Shown: piece after piece, positions 24,465 to 35,560 of the stretch | Layout: each line of letters starts with the position of its first letter | Numbering within the stretch: the first letter of the stretch is position 1 | Notes under the pieces: model-generated | The model's input: only the letters and a program-made list of their open reading frames with translations | Told to the model about the DNA's origin: nothing | The model's database searches: none | Made by a program: the position numbers and the translations under genes | NCBI GenBank assembly: GCA_950295325.1 | Contig: OX485805.1 | Location: 11,966,501-12,030,500, forward strand | Direction: 5' to 3' | Length of the DNA: 64,000 nucleotides | Source of the DNA: Polytrichum commune | Lineage: Eukaryota > Streptophyta > Polytrichopsida > Polytrichales > Polytrichaceae

Positions 24465-27400
24465 ATGCAGCAGGGCGTGCGGGCCGTGGAGGCCTACAGA
24501 CGGACGCTCCTGGTGGATGGAGTGACCAGCGACAGCGAGACCATTGCGCCCGTGTACAAGCTGGAGGAGCTTTGCACATTGATGCGCACTTCGTCCCTGG
24601 ACATCGTGCGGGAGCTCCTGAACCGGATCCTGAAGCGGTTGGATCACAGGAGCCCTGTCGTGAAGCAAAAGGTCGGAGTAATGCCGATAAGCAGCAATTT
24701 ATATGATAGGAACTGTGTACGCAAATTCAGGTCTTAGATTGTCCGGGGTCAATACTATTGTAATTTGAAGAGTGGAATCCTCAAATAAGGCCGTAGATGA
24801 GAACCTTTTAACAGAATCACGAAATACTCGATACAGATGCTGTGCTATTGAACAGCAAGTAGTAAGTAAGAGCTTGAAGCTGAGTGCTTCAATACATATC
24901 GTCGCTATTGGTTGTATCTTTGGTGGAGTAGGAGTCTCGCACGGAAATGGCCGTATTTACTTAGAGGAGCCTATCTCTTATAGAAAAGTCAAGTGGATTG
25001 AGCGTAGAAATATTATGAATAAGGAAAAGGTGGTGTTTGTCTGAGGGAATCGGGACGATGAGAAGCAGTTCACATGATAGGAACTGTGGACCTACACAGT
25101 GTTATAGTGACGCCAAGTGATTCAGGGGTGGAAATGCAATCAGTAAGGAAGGATCCAATGAGAGGAGTCTGCTTGGTAAGGGGGGCAGGCAACAATGCGA
25201 TTCTTAAGTAAAAAGGATCGATGCCATGGTCTGGAAAGGATCGCTGTAACGAACGACTGTATTGAGAGACTGAAATTGGAGCATGCTTGAAAGAGACCAT
25301 ATGTGTGTCAGAGAGGCAAGAGGCTTATCAAGGATCACGTTGCCAAGCTAGTTAGGATAGGAGGGAACTATGGACTGGAAGATTGAATCTCTTTCGCGGA
25401 CAAACTGCACTAGACGGTTGCCTTTAGGTGGATTGTGCAACAATTAGGCTTGTCTGGATAATACAATGTATGTCAGCTGCTGATATCTTGCTTTGAACAG
25501 CGAGACCCAATCTATCAACTTTCTTCTTTTTATCTTTGAAAACATTCGCAATGAGCAGGTCAATCTAGTTGCCAAGGGATACGGAATTACACGCAGGAAT
25601 ATGGCCTGTAGTATGGAGGATATGAAACATTTTTACCAGCTAAGGCAATGGAACTTAAAACTCGGTTGGTGGGTTGTGGTGTCCAGACCTTGAGACTCAT
25701 CAAGTTCGCAGCAGGAAAAGCAGGGACAGAATTTCGGCGTGAAATACAGCGACAAGCTGCAGTTATCCGGGACCTTTTACACTATAGGTGAGCAGCGGAC
25801 AGTCTACCAGGAAGTTGACCCTGTCTCTGGTGCTTTAAAAAGCAGCAATGGGGTAGAATAGCTGTGTTGTCCAATCGATCTACATCCTGGTAAAGTTCCT
25901 AGATTGCTGGCAGATTGCTTAGTTTGTACTATGGAGAGTACGGTGCATGAACTCTTTAATCTTATATGAGTTCAATGGAGGCTTAAGTTCCAGGTAGTGT
26001 CGAGAAGGTTTCTGCTCTGAAAGACTGGAGATGTGTGGGTTAAATATTTATTTAAAGTCGGAGTGTACAACCATGATTTGATAGACGTCAACCCTCCTCT
26101 AAAATGCAGGGGGCAGCCTGATGCACTCAAAGGCGATGCTCTAAATAAAGCAGTGCGGGACACAGCACAGGAAGCGATATCTGCCATTTTTGCTTCAGAT
26201 GAGAAAATTCAAGCCATGGAAGAAGCTGGCAGGCGCATCCAGGGCTTTGGGAGCACCAACTACGACATGCCCAGCAGAGATGAAAAGAAGACAATGATGG
26301 ATGAGATGCTGGGTTTTGGAAGCTCTACCATTCGTCAAATGAGTGGAGCGGGCAGCAACGTGACCAGCAGTGGCTATGGCAGCTCAAACTCTGGCAGCTA
26401 CAGGTGCTACAGTGTGCTGATACTTTCAATCTCTTTAACTTCAGTATCAGTACTCACCTGTTGCCTCTATCAAGTATTTCTTAATTTCAAAGCATGGTAA
26501 TCTTCGGTACTTTTCTCTCATGTCTCGTGGCATCATAATTTGTGTCCCAATGTAGTGACGAGTCAAGCAGGGTTTCTGAGGACTTGTCAATACCATAGGT
26601 TCATCACTGTGATGATTGTTTTGATTTTATGCTTGTAATTTCATAAACTCTTCAGGTAATTGGTTTTGAAGCAAGTTGTTGTTTGACTTGTTTCACTAAG
26701 AGAAGTTCTAGATGCTTCTGTTCTATTCAGACGAGTATAGCATATTTGCACCTGTAAATTTGTCTCTTTACTCAGATAGATTTTCGTCTTGCTTGCATTT
26801 TCTTTCCAGGGGTCCCAATTTGCGTAGGTCCTTAACATCAGAACGAGAAAGCAAATACGATCCATCAGATTTACAAGCATCAACAAATTCCTCTAGTGCT
26901 CGTGAGGTATTTGACATTCATAGTAGTAAGATGGACTTTAGTGGAGGAATAGCAGAAAGTGGAAGGATTCCTGCTTCACAGGAAGAGCGGCTGTTGGATT
27001 CCGTGACTACTCCTGGAGGTGTGCGGCTGCAACCCAGCCGGGAAACCGTTCAAAACTTCCTCGCAGGAGCTGTAAAATTGGATGCAGAAAAACTTGTTTA
27101 TGCGTTTGAGAACAAGCTATCGGCACACTCATGGCAGGTGTGGGCCCTGGTTTATTGACTTGTTTATCTGAGAGTTCATGACTTTAAGCAATTATAGGTT
27201 ACTCCAAGACTCAGGGAAATTGTGTAGAGAAACAACTGTATGAAACTGAGATATTTACTGGATTACTAGTGCAGGATCGGCTCTGAAGACAGTTCAAAAG
27301 ATATTCTGAACTTTGTTTGTGTACTAGGTTCGCTTGAAAGCCATGTGTATTCTGGAGGCGCTATTGCGGCAAGGTCATAGCAGTGATGTATATCAAAACG

Positions 27401-29226
27401 TGGCAAGGATGTTCGAAGAAGATTGTAGGTCTATTGTTAATTGCACAAAGTCACCACAGGCTTCTTTAAGGGAGAAATCAAAGAAGGTATGCCCTCTATG
27501 CATTTGCATGTGTGGACATTGCTTGCTTGAATCATTCTGTTAGTCTTGTCTTGACCAAATTTTAGTAGCAAGGGTAGTGTAACTTTTAGATTTTTAAAGA
27601 ATTGGTGGTATGTGCTTTACGTATAATATAATAATCTTGGAAGCTTTTCTAGAATTTTATTGATAGAGAAAATTGATGTTACTTCAGTGTTTATGGAGCT
27701 ACTATATGTCATTGGCAGGTGCTGGATTTGCTTGGAATGGGCAGTTCAGAAGAGGATCAACATCAAGCAGCGCCAGATTCATTCTCTACTCCCCCACCAG
27801 CACCTGTGGTGTTACCTGATCTCATGGATGGTTGGGATGCATCCGAGAATCCTGATATGCCACAGGTATTTTCTGGAACAATCCTTGTAGGAGTATATTG
27901 CAGGACTGGTTGCAAGAAATTCCTATTCTAGCTTTTCATGATCACGATGGCAACAAGAAGCGTCTTGCAGTCTGTTTTGCAAGTGACAAAACCTTTTAGC
28001 ATTCAAGTTTTTGGTTGCACCCTTTCTGAAGTTGATAAATTTGGTGTTCTCAGAGCGCCGCTGCACCCTTAGAGCAGGAATATTTAGTCAATGTCGATGG
28101 TGAAGTAGCAGCAGATTCAGCTGATTGCCTTGGAAGTTCCCAAAGGTCTGACGATATCATGAAATTTGCGACCACTTCCAAAGAAGCCAATCCGTTTGCA
28201 GGATTGTCGATGGACACTTCAGGAGCCCCGATTACTGGGGATCGGGATTTTCTTACAGGACTTGAGACTTCTATCCCCAATGGAACAGAAGATACTGGAA
28301 GCCTCTTTGAAGGTCTTACTGTTGGTGGAGAGGATCCAACGATCACCAGAAAACCACAGGCTTCTCTGGATAGCTTGGTAGATTTGTTTGGTGGAGTCTC
28401 AACAGAGACACCTGTGCGATCTAGTGGTGCTTCTGTCGATCCATTTGCAAGTCTCTCCTCCGGCGTTTCTACACCTCAATCTGCAAACGGGATGAACATG
28501 TCAAATGTTGCACAACCTTTCGCTAGTGGAACTGTTATGAATCAAGCATTTGGACCTGGAAAGGTTGACTTGAGCCAATCGGGCTTATTGGGTGGCGGAG
28601 GGGGGCTTCCACCACATATGATGTACATGAACCCAGCAGTACTAATGCAGATGGTCAACATGTTACCGCACGGTCTTCCTCCTGTAGGCCTTGGGTTGGG
28701 AGGCATGAGTCCCATGTTGGCACAACAGCAGCTGGCGGCCAGCTTAGCAAACATCCAAAGAATGGGAATGGGAATGGGTGGCACTGGAGGTGGTTTTCAA
28801 GGAAACGGTGCACCTGCAACTAATCTGGGCCAAGTGTATACCGATGGTTTTAATTTTGCCAGCAGTGCAGCACCTAATTATACAATGGAGGCGAAGAAGG
28901 AAGACACTAAAGCATTTGATTTTTTGAAGGTAGATGAGGCTAACCTTCATTTACACCGAAGATGAGTTTCGTTGTGTGTGTATGTGGACTTCTTCTCAAG
29001 CTAATATCCTTTATTATTGTGGTGATTGTAAGTGGTTGCTCTGAACAGTGATATGGCCTTCAATTCATCTCTGACTCTCAATCACTTCATAGTCAATATA
29101 TTAGGATTTGTGTTGGAGCAACAAGAGTTCCCTGGAGGCCCTTGCACTTGGGCCACTTTTCTAATTGTTCTGTGTTTCTCGCCATTCTTACAGGACCACA
29201 TTTCAGCTCAAAGAAAGGGCAGTTGA
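24465..29226 (+). CDS. MTV1: ENTH/VHS-type AP-4 accessory protein, copy b (MODIFIED TRANSPORT TO THE VACUOLE 1-like)
   Basis: Eight coding exons: 24465-24671, 25687-25787, 26110-26403, 26810-27137, 27328-27486, 27719-27865, 28054-28929 and 29194-29226. All GT-AG, phases close, 714 residues. Exon lengths equal those of copy a except exons 6 and 7, which differ by multiples of three. Domains are as in copy a: ENTH/VHS bundle at the N terminus, second helical region (GGVRLQPSRETVQNFL to LKAMCILEALLRQG), then a Gly/Met/Gln-rich tail. Both AP-4 motifs are kept: LFEGLTV near residue 496 and AFDFLK at 699-704. A DPFAS motif and a GGGGGLPPH loop are shared with copy a. It is divergently oriented to copy a. 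No broken frames or lost key residues are visible, so both copies look functional. Confidence 0.94.
24672..25686 (+). other. MTV1-b intron 1, homologous to MTV1-a intron 1
   Basis: Long stretches match intron 1 of copy a in inverted orientation (for example 25070-25345 against 16130-16400, both with tgagagactgaaattgg- and ggatcacgttgccaagcta-type words). Only one unit is present here, against two diverged units in copy a. Confidence 0.75.
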
Positions 29227-30597
29227 TGCTGCCGAGAAATAAAGCACGCGATGTTTGTTTGCTACGGAGGATTCTGGAGTCGGGCAAGCGCACCGGGTGC
29301 TAAGTAAAGAATTTGTTTGTAGTGATTAGAACTCGTTATGAGATGTATTTATATGCCATATTGAATTGGAATCTGGATTGGATGACAAAAGTTGAGTACA
29401 CTCATGTTGATCTCGTGGAAGTGTGTGGCAATGCATTCTATTACAGTGCTGTGAACTATTAGCTACAGTACAGGTCATGATCCACCAGCGAGATTTCTAC
29501 TCCACCGATTGTTTTAATTTGTGCCAGTTTTTCCACAAGTTCTGTATCAATCGTCTGCCACAGATTGCTACTGAAGTTCAGCAAAGCTTTGGAAGACTTA
29601 GTAGCCTTCTGCCTCACAACAGCAGCACTTTTACAATCAAACAGTTTCAGGGGTCAGTGTAGAAGCTCCCGATATCCAGGAGTAAACTACACATCAATGT
29701 CATTCACATGTGTATTGCTGTCTTTGTTGATGTCGCAGGTCATTCCTTCCCGGATGGGCACTCTACTGCAATTTGCTTTCCTCTCTTACTCCTCAGATGC
29801 TACTCTATTCAGGTTTTGATCTGTTCTTAGTGTCAGAGCTGACCAACATATTTTTGGGTTGTACATGAGAAATTTTGTTGTGCTATTCTGTGGCTCTTGG
29901 TTCTTCCCCTCGATGGCCTCCTCACAAGCGCCTTCCGTGTGAGAGAGAGATCCTCTGGAGTTCTTACACCATGTAAGGTCCAATGGAGAAATCTGGAGGG
30001 CTTTGCGCGAGTTATGAGGTGGCTGCGGAGTTAGTTAGATGGAAAGCTGAGTAGGGGCGACGATGGTTACGAGTGGTCCTTCACCTTGGACATCATGAAT
30101 GATGTGGAGGATGATGAGTCAGTGAAGGAGTAAGGGAAGAAGAGCAAAGAAATGAAAGAACGATAAAAAGACGGCGAAGGAGAGCTGCGAGGAGGAGAAG
30201 AAGACGTCGAAGAAGAATGGGCACCAAGACGCAGCTCTTGTCGCTTCGCCCCTCCCAACATGTCCCCCGGTGGCCCAGCCCTCTCGACCTTCCCATCCTC
30301 CATCACCACCTTCCTTGTGTCGAAAATCCTGTTGTTTGTCTGAGGTGAGCTGTGAGGTCCGTTCCAACAGTTGAATCAGCGGTTGATTTGGTTGGTAGGG
30401 GAATTGAGTGGTGTGCAGAATCGAGTGGCGTCGCTCGGAAGCCTATTGTGGGTCGTTTGGGTGAACGAACGAGGAGGAGGTTGAAACTGCTGGAGGCTTT
30501 CCTGCGAATTGGAAATTGTGGCAGTTTGCTGGAGTTGCCATAACTCTCTTCTTTCCCAGCATTGTCTCCGGCTTGGAGACTGCAACCGCTTTTAGCA
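29227..30597. other. 3' flank of MTV1-b and 5' flank of ALY
   Basis: The first part is presumably the MTV1-b 3' UTR. From about 30090 the DNA is richer in GC and purines and probably holds the ALY promoter and leader. Open frames on both strands (such as 30303-30719, minus) lack any domain. No gene is supported. Confidence 0.5.
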
Positions 30598-33500
30598 ATG
30601 ACGATGGCACTTGACATGTCGTTGGACGAGTTGATCAAGCATAACAAGAGCGTGGGAAGAGGGGGAGGAGGGAGAGGCGGCAGAGGGAACAATAGTAGGG
30701 GCCGCCGAAGGGCTTTCATCCCTCGGGCCTATGGCGGCTATGGCGCCAAGATGGGCGGAGGCCCGTCGCGGAGGCAAATGTATCGGGCCAGTTTCCGTCA
30801 AAATCCTTACGCAACCGCAGCCAAGGCAAGCAAGCGGGCATCTCCTTCATTCATGATCTATGTGTGGGCTAATGCCAAACCGCGTGTATAGGAACCGTCC
30901 TAATGTAAGGAAACCCAGAGAAAGAAAAGGGAAAAAACAAAACAACAACAACGTAGTAGATAGACAGACACAGGGTGATAGCCACAAGGCATCATGCACA
31001 GATATTTGAGGGTCGATGTGTTGGAGCCCAAAAAATTGGAGAATTAACGGCGACAGACACCAAGGAAGCGCGGGGTTTCTGGGCCTTCAGAGTCGATGAT
31101 GTTGATGATGATGCAAGCATTGAGCAGAGAGCCACGTTCCGACATGATTTGTGAGCATCTGGGATAATTCTGTGCATCCGTGTTGCTCTATGTGGGGGTT
31201 GATCAGCGACCCATCACATCAGGGGCCTCTTCACATTTGGAACATTCATACATCAGCACTTTAACTTATGGCATCATCTTTTCCTGCGGTGACACGGAAG
31301 GGATGATTGATGGAGGCTTTTCTCCTCCATGAGAATCACTAGGTCCCAGCTTGCTCTGATCTGTGCTCCTCCCATCTGTGTAGTTTCTGGTACCTGTGTG
31401 TTGTGGGTATAAATGTGTCTCCATGTTTGTAAGGCCTCTCTTCGCTGATGGTTCCGTGACTGGTGCACCTTGCATCGTTGTGTCTGCAACAGTTTGCTCG
31501 CCAGGCTCCCGAGGGTGTATGGCAGCGTGATTTGTACGAGAATGTGACGCAAGTTCTGCCTGCGCCTGTCAGGCCCTTGGGCATTGAAACTGGGACTAAG
31601 CTGTACATTTCGAACCTCGACTACGGGGTCTCCAACGACGACATCAAGGTTAGTTCTGCACTTTCGCCAGAAATTGCTCCAGTCATTGAAGCATATATCA
31701 TGCCTGCTGCACATTGCACTTCTTTTAGAAGAGGAAAAGCTGTGCCACAAGTACGATGGTTCCAGTAATTCACATTACATAAGTCTCTGTTGCGAATAGG
31801 TAGGCATTGAAATGTTTTTTTTATCATACAACATCAAGTGAGGTATTCAGGAAGTTCCAAATGGGGTTCAAATCGAGCTTCATAGCATGGAGAACACTCA
31901 CATGCATTCATGGTTCATCTGAATCTGCGATGGAATGTAGCTCGAATGCACAGTGATAAATGACAGGTGAGCAGGGGACGCATGTATTTGATGAGTTTTT
32001 GAGGTCACAATATTTGTCCTGGCATAGGCTTTGCGGTCATAATATGAGGTTGGCTCAAAGAGAGCTAAAGGCCAGAGGAGAATGATCATACTGAAGGTTG
32101 AAAGTTTCTCTTTTTTGGAGCAGGAGCTATTCTCTGAAGTTGGTGATATGAAACGATGTTCTGTCCACTATGACCGCAGTGGTCGTTCAAAGGTGACATA
32201 TATGATAATTGCTGCTTCCCAGTTATCGCTTATCAACAACCACACTACATATGCTACTCCAATTTGGGATTCGTCTTGTCAAGTGTAGCCAATAATCAGT
32301 ATCACACTATAAGAGCTCATGGTTGAGAAGGGATGGAGAATTCCATCATTTTTGTCTATGTAGGACTTGCAGCATTTGTTCAACAAATGGCTGACATGAG
32401 TTGTATTGTACTTTGGTTAGGGTACTGCAGAGGTGGTGTTTTCCAGAAAAGCTGATGGGGTCGCTGCATTGAAACGGTACAGCAATGTGCAGCTAGATGG
32501 CAAAGCCATGACCATTGAACTGATTGGAACCAACCTCATCACGTCAGCTCTACCACCTCCTCCTGCAGTGGCAATACAGCCTGCCTCGGTGGTCCAGTTC
32601 ACCAATGCTGCCACCAACGGATTCTATGGCAGCTCTGAAGCTTTCAGAGTGCCCGCTGCTGCTCAAGGCCGAATGCTTGGAATTGGGTATGTATCTATCT
32701 CATCATTTGTTAAATTATTCTGAACCTCTTGCCCCTCTGATGTTCCCAATATATGCAATCCAAAAGCACAACAATCTCTCTTACTCTGTATGATATTCTG
32801 GATTGCTTGCCTTGCTGTTCTCTTGGTCGATCAACTGGCTCAAGAGATCACACCACAAGCTTTTGGCTTGGATCCACTTTGATTATGCAAGCAGAAATCC
32901 AGCCATCCTAAAGTGATTTCAACTTGTAGACACAATCCATGACTTCATACCAGGATTCAATTTTTCTTAAAATTTTCATACAATTGGACATATTGACTTG
33001 AATCCTGGTCTGAAGTTTTGAGGGGGTGAGGGAGTCTGTTATTGGTAAATATGTGAGGAGTAGTTCCATGTCACCACATGACCACGAGGATTTCAGACTG
33101 ACCTCTTTGCAAGACAATTTTGCACGTCCAAAGTTGCACATCAAGAAGAAGCATTCTTAACATAAACTGTGATCTGAAGTCAATAGCGAAGATAGATCAT
33201 TATGATAATTTGAGAAGAAAGAGAATCTGTATTTTGAATATGGATATGATATTCATTTGAGCTCTGCAGATTATGAGAAAAATGAGCATTATGAGTAAGA
33301 TGGATTTACTAATCATCTCGTACTAATTATCTGTTGAATAATCTAGGAGCAGTGGGTGCGGATATTAGATTATCCTTCAACTCAACATGACTTTTAGTTG
33401 GGAGTTGGTTGTTTTGCATACAACACCTTCCATGTTCAGTGAGTTTTCGGTGCATGCTTGGAGGCAGCGTGGAGGTTTGAACAAATAACATTCTACATCG

Positions 33501-33961
33501 GTTCATTGATGGTCAAACTCATTTTAGCACACCAAGAGGTGCTAAAAATAGTTTGGTCCTAAGTGAATTGAAACAGGTCTCCATTCATTCAGATTCAAAC
33601 ACTGCCTCCAAGCACACTCCATGACAAGCAGAAAGAAATTATTGATATTGTATGCAAAACAACCACTGGGTAATCATAGAGGACCAACTCCTGATGAAAA
33701 GTCCTTGGCACCCATTGACTTGATGAGAATGTGTGATACAGCAATGGAACAAGTGCCCCAGGCTTCTTTTGGGGGGGGAGGTGGGGTAACCGTGGAAGAA
33801 GTCGAGGTCGAGGTCGGGGAGGTAGGGGCCGTGGCCGAGGAAGAGGCAGAGGGAGAGGCAATGACGGCCAGGGAGCAATACCTTCAACATTAGCCATCAA
33901 GAGCGCGGCGGACTTGGATGCAGAATTGGAGACGTATCATTCTGAAGCTATGAACATCTAG
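30598..33961 (+). CDS. ALY: ALY/REF (THO4-type) mRNA export adaptor
   Basis: Five coding exons are proposed: 30598-30825, 31493-31648, 32124-32192, 32421-32686 and 33742-33961, giving 312 residues. ALY recruits the UAP56 helicase and export receptors to spliced mRNA in the nucleus. The N terminus has the UAP56-binding motif (LDMSLDELIKHNK) followed by RGG-rich sequence. The RRM covers about residues 111-185 (TKLYISNLDYGVSNDDIK, ELFSEVGDMKRCSVHYD, GTAEVVFSRKADGVAALKRY). The C terminus is an Arg/Gly repeat ending in the second UAP56-binding motif (SAADLDAELETYHSEAMNI). Intron 1 needs a GC-AG pair (ccaag|gcaagc ... caacag); with it the phase closes. Introns 2-4 are GT-AG. The 33742 acceptor was chosen because it alone fits phase 2 of exon 4; the nearby ccccag at 33761 does not. 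Confidence 0.9.
33225..33345 (+). repeat. Dispersed repeat family A, copy 3 (ALY intron 4)
   Basis: Carries gatattcatttgagctct, gcagattatgagaaaaatga and taatcatctcgtactaatta in the family order. Confidence 0.5.
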
Positions 33962-34799
33962 GATGCAGGGGTAGACGAAAAGAACCAAGCACTGCCATGA
34001 TGGAGAAATCTTAATAAAAAGTCATCAATTAATGGAAAAACCTCTGATTTTGCGTTTCTTACATCCTGCAATTAATAAGGTTGCAACACTGAATTGAGGG
34101 GATCCACTGGGGTCTAAGACTACAGACACTCCAAAACCGGGAGATCTTATTGGTCAAGAGCAAAAAATTAGATCCAAGGGTTGGGCCAAGGTATGAATAA
34201 AGGAAGTGACAATTATGTGGCATCACTTTCATGCCAAACCTCGGCAAGTCCCCCCTCAAGAGGACACTCTTATTTTGAGAAACCAATGTTCAAGCTTGGG
34301 TCCAATCTTGAGTTCGAAAGCAGGTTCTTTAAGGGGTGGTTTGGACCTCAAGTTTCTTGGACATGGATCCTAATGTAAACTGATGCTAAGGTCCCATTGG
34401 TTTACATTGAACTTGAGCACTTAACCTAGAGCTTGGGGTCTAGATATGAGCCTAAATTTATGTCCATGGGTCAGAAGCCACTCTTTTAAAAAAGAATAGA
34501 AATGAGAAAAGAAATAAACAAACAAGGAAAAAGTAAATAAGTGTATAATATTCAACAACTTACAATTAATATATAAATTGAAAAATCTTGGACATGAAAT
34601 GTCTTTTCAAGCAGCTTATGGCGTATTAAAACCAAGCTAGGGTTGGAGACCTGATGATCACATGTTGTACACCAAGCGCTAGCACAAAGGGGTGCTAAAC
34701 CGTGCAACATTTGTTTTAGAGGGGAGTAGTCTCATTCTATGTTCCACATGTTCACTCTATGTGAGCTTCATAAATTGTGGGTCCCGTGATCAAAATTAA
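33962..34799. other. ALY 3' flank, no gene
   Basis: AT-rich sequence with no supported coding region or clear repeat structure. Confidence 0.6.
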
Positions 34800-35230
34800 T
34801 ATCTTACAAGTGAATTGTCCATACCTTCGGACAGTTATTCATATAGCCAACGTACACAACATTGCCCTCCAATTAAATTAGAACATTGTTATTGGGATAG
34901 TAATTGCATGAATGATAGTCAAAGCAACAATTCCCTTGTGCTTCCAATTTTGAACACACCCAAAGGCTTTACATTGTTACTCATACCAATAATGAGTAAC
35001 TACTTCACCTGTGAGGTGATAGATTAGCCAATCCATGGGACAACCAACAATCCTTTCTTTAGTTGAATTGAGAATACACTTCAAGTTGGAATGGTAAGAC
35101 TCAATAGTCGCATTTGTGTTTTGGCCAACATGGGCATTTTCTTTGCTTACATACACCACATGGGGGTTTTGGGGATCTTTGTATTGTAGTGCTATGAGCC
35201 TTTCTCGGAGGCCTCCCACCGTCAGCATCG
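34800..35230 (-). pseudogene. MULE (Mutator-like) transposase fragment
   Basis: The minus strand encodes NATIESYHSNLKCILNSTKE, then GCPMDWLIYHLTGEVVTHYW and, after a frame change near 34990, KAFGCVQNWKHKGIVALTII. This order is typical of the region after the catalytic domain in plant MULE transposases (the 'nYHs.LK... mDWLIy.L' block). No catalytic acidic triad or SWIM finger remains in frame. Confidence 0.7.
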
Positions 35231-35560
35231 ATGGCCCGGCAGCCCCCTCTTACCCCCCTCCTCGCCATTCGGCCTCCCTCCCCTGACCCGAGACTTGCCC
35301 CCTCCGTCGTCGCCACCTTTGTTCGTTGCTGCCGTCCCCTTTCGATGGACGACCATCCATAATTGCCCCCCCCCCCCCGGCAAGAGCCCTAGCTCAGCCA
35401 TTCTTTTTCCCACGCGCCACGGGCAAGCCCCCTCTGCAACGGAGCACCTATGCATGCGGAAGGGTTGTCTTGGGCGCCCTGGTGTTGTGGCAACAGATGT
35501 TTGGAGGAACATAGTCGCTTGCCGTTGTCTTGGGAGCTCGCCATGGAGGTCGACATTATG
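35220..35560 (-). repeat. GC-rich MULE-associated segment, copy 1
   Basis: C/T-rich on the plus strand, with a run of 14 C near 35367. It is homologous, in inverted orientation, to 55150-55410 and 54650-54790 (shared words cctagctcagccattctt, gacttgccccctccg, cacctttgttcgttg, gaggaacatagtcgct). It joins directly to the transposase fragment, so it belongs to the same element. Confidence 0.7.

Noticed and set aside
30303..30719. 138-codon minus-strand frame overlapping the ALY start
   Set aside because: Composition is low-complexity Pro/Leu and it is antisense to the ALY leader and RGG-coding exon.
31274..31750. 158-codon frame antisense to ALY exon 2
   Set aside because: It covers the real ALY exon on the other strand and has no domain.
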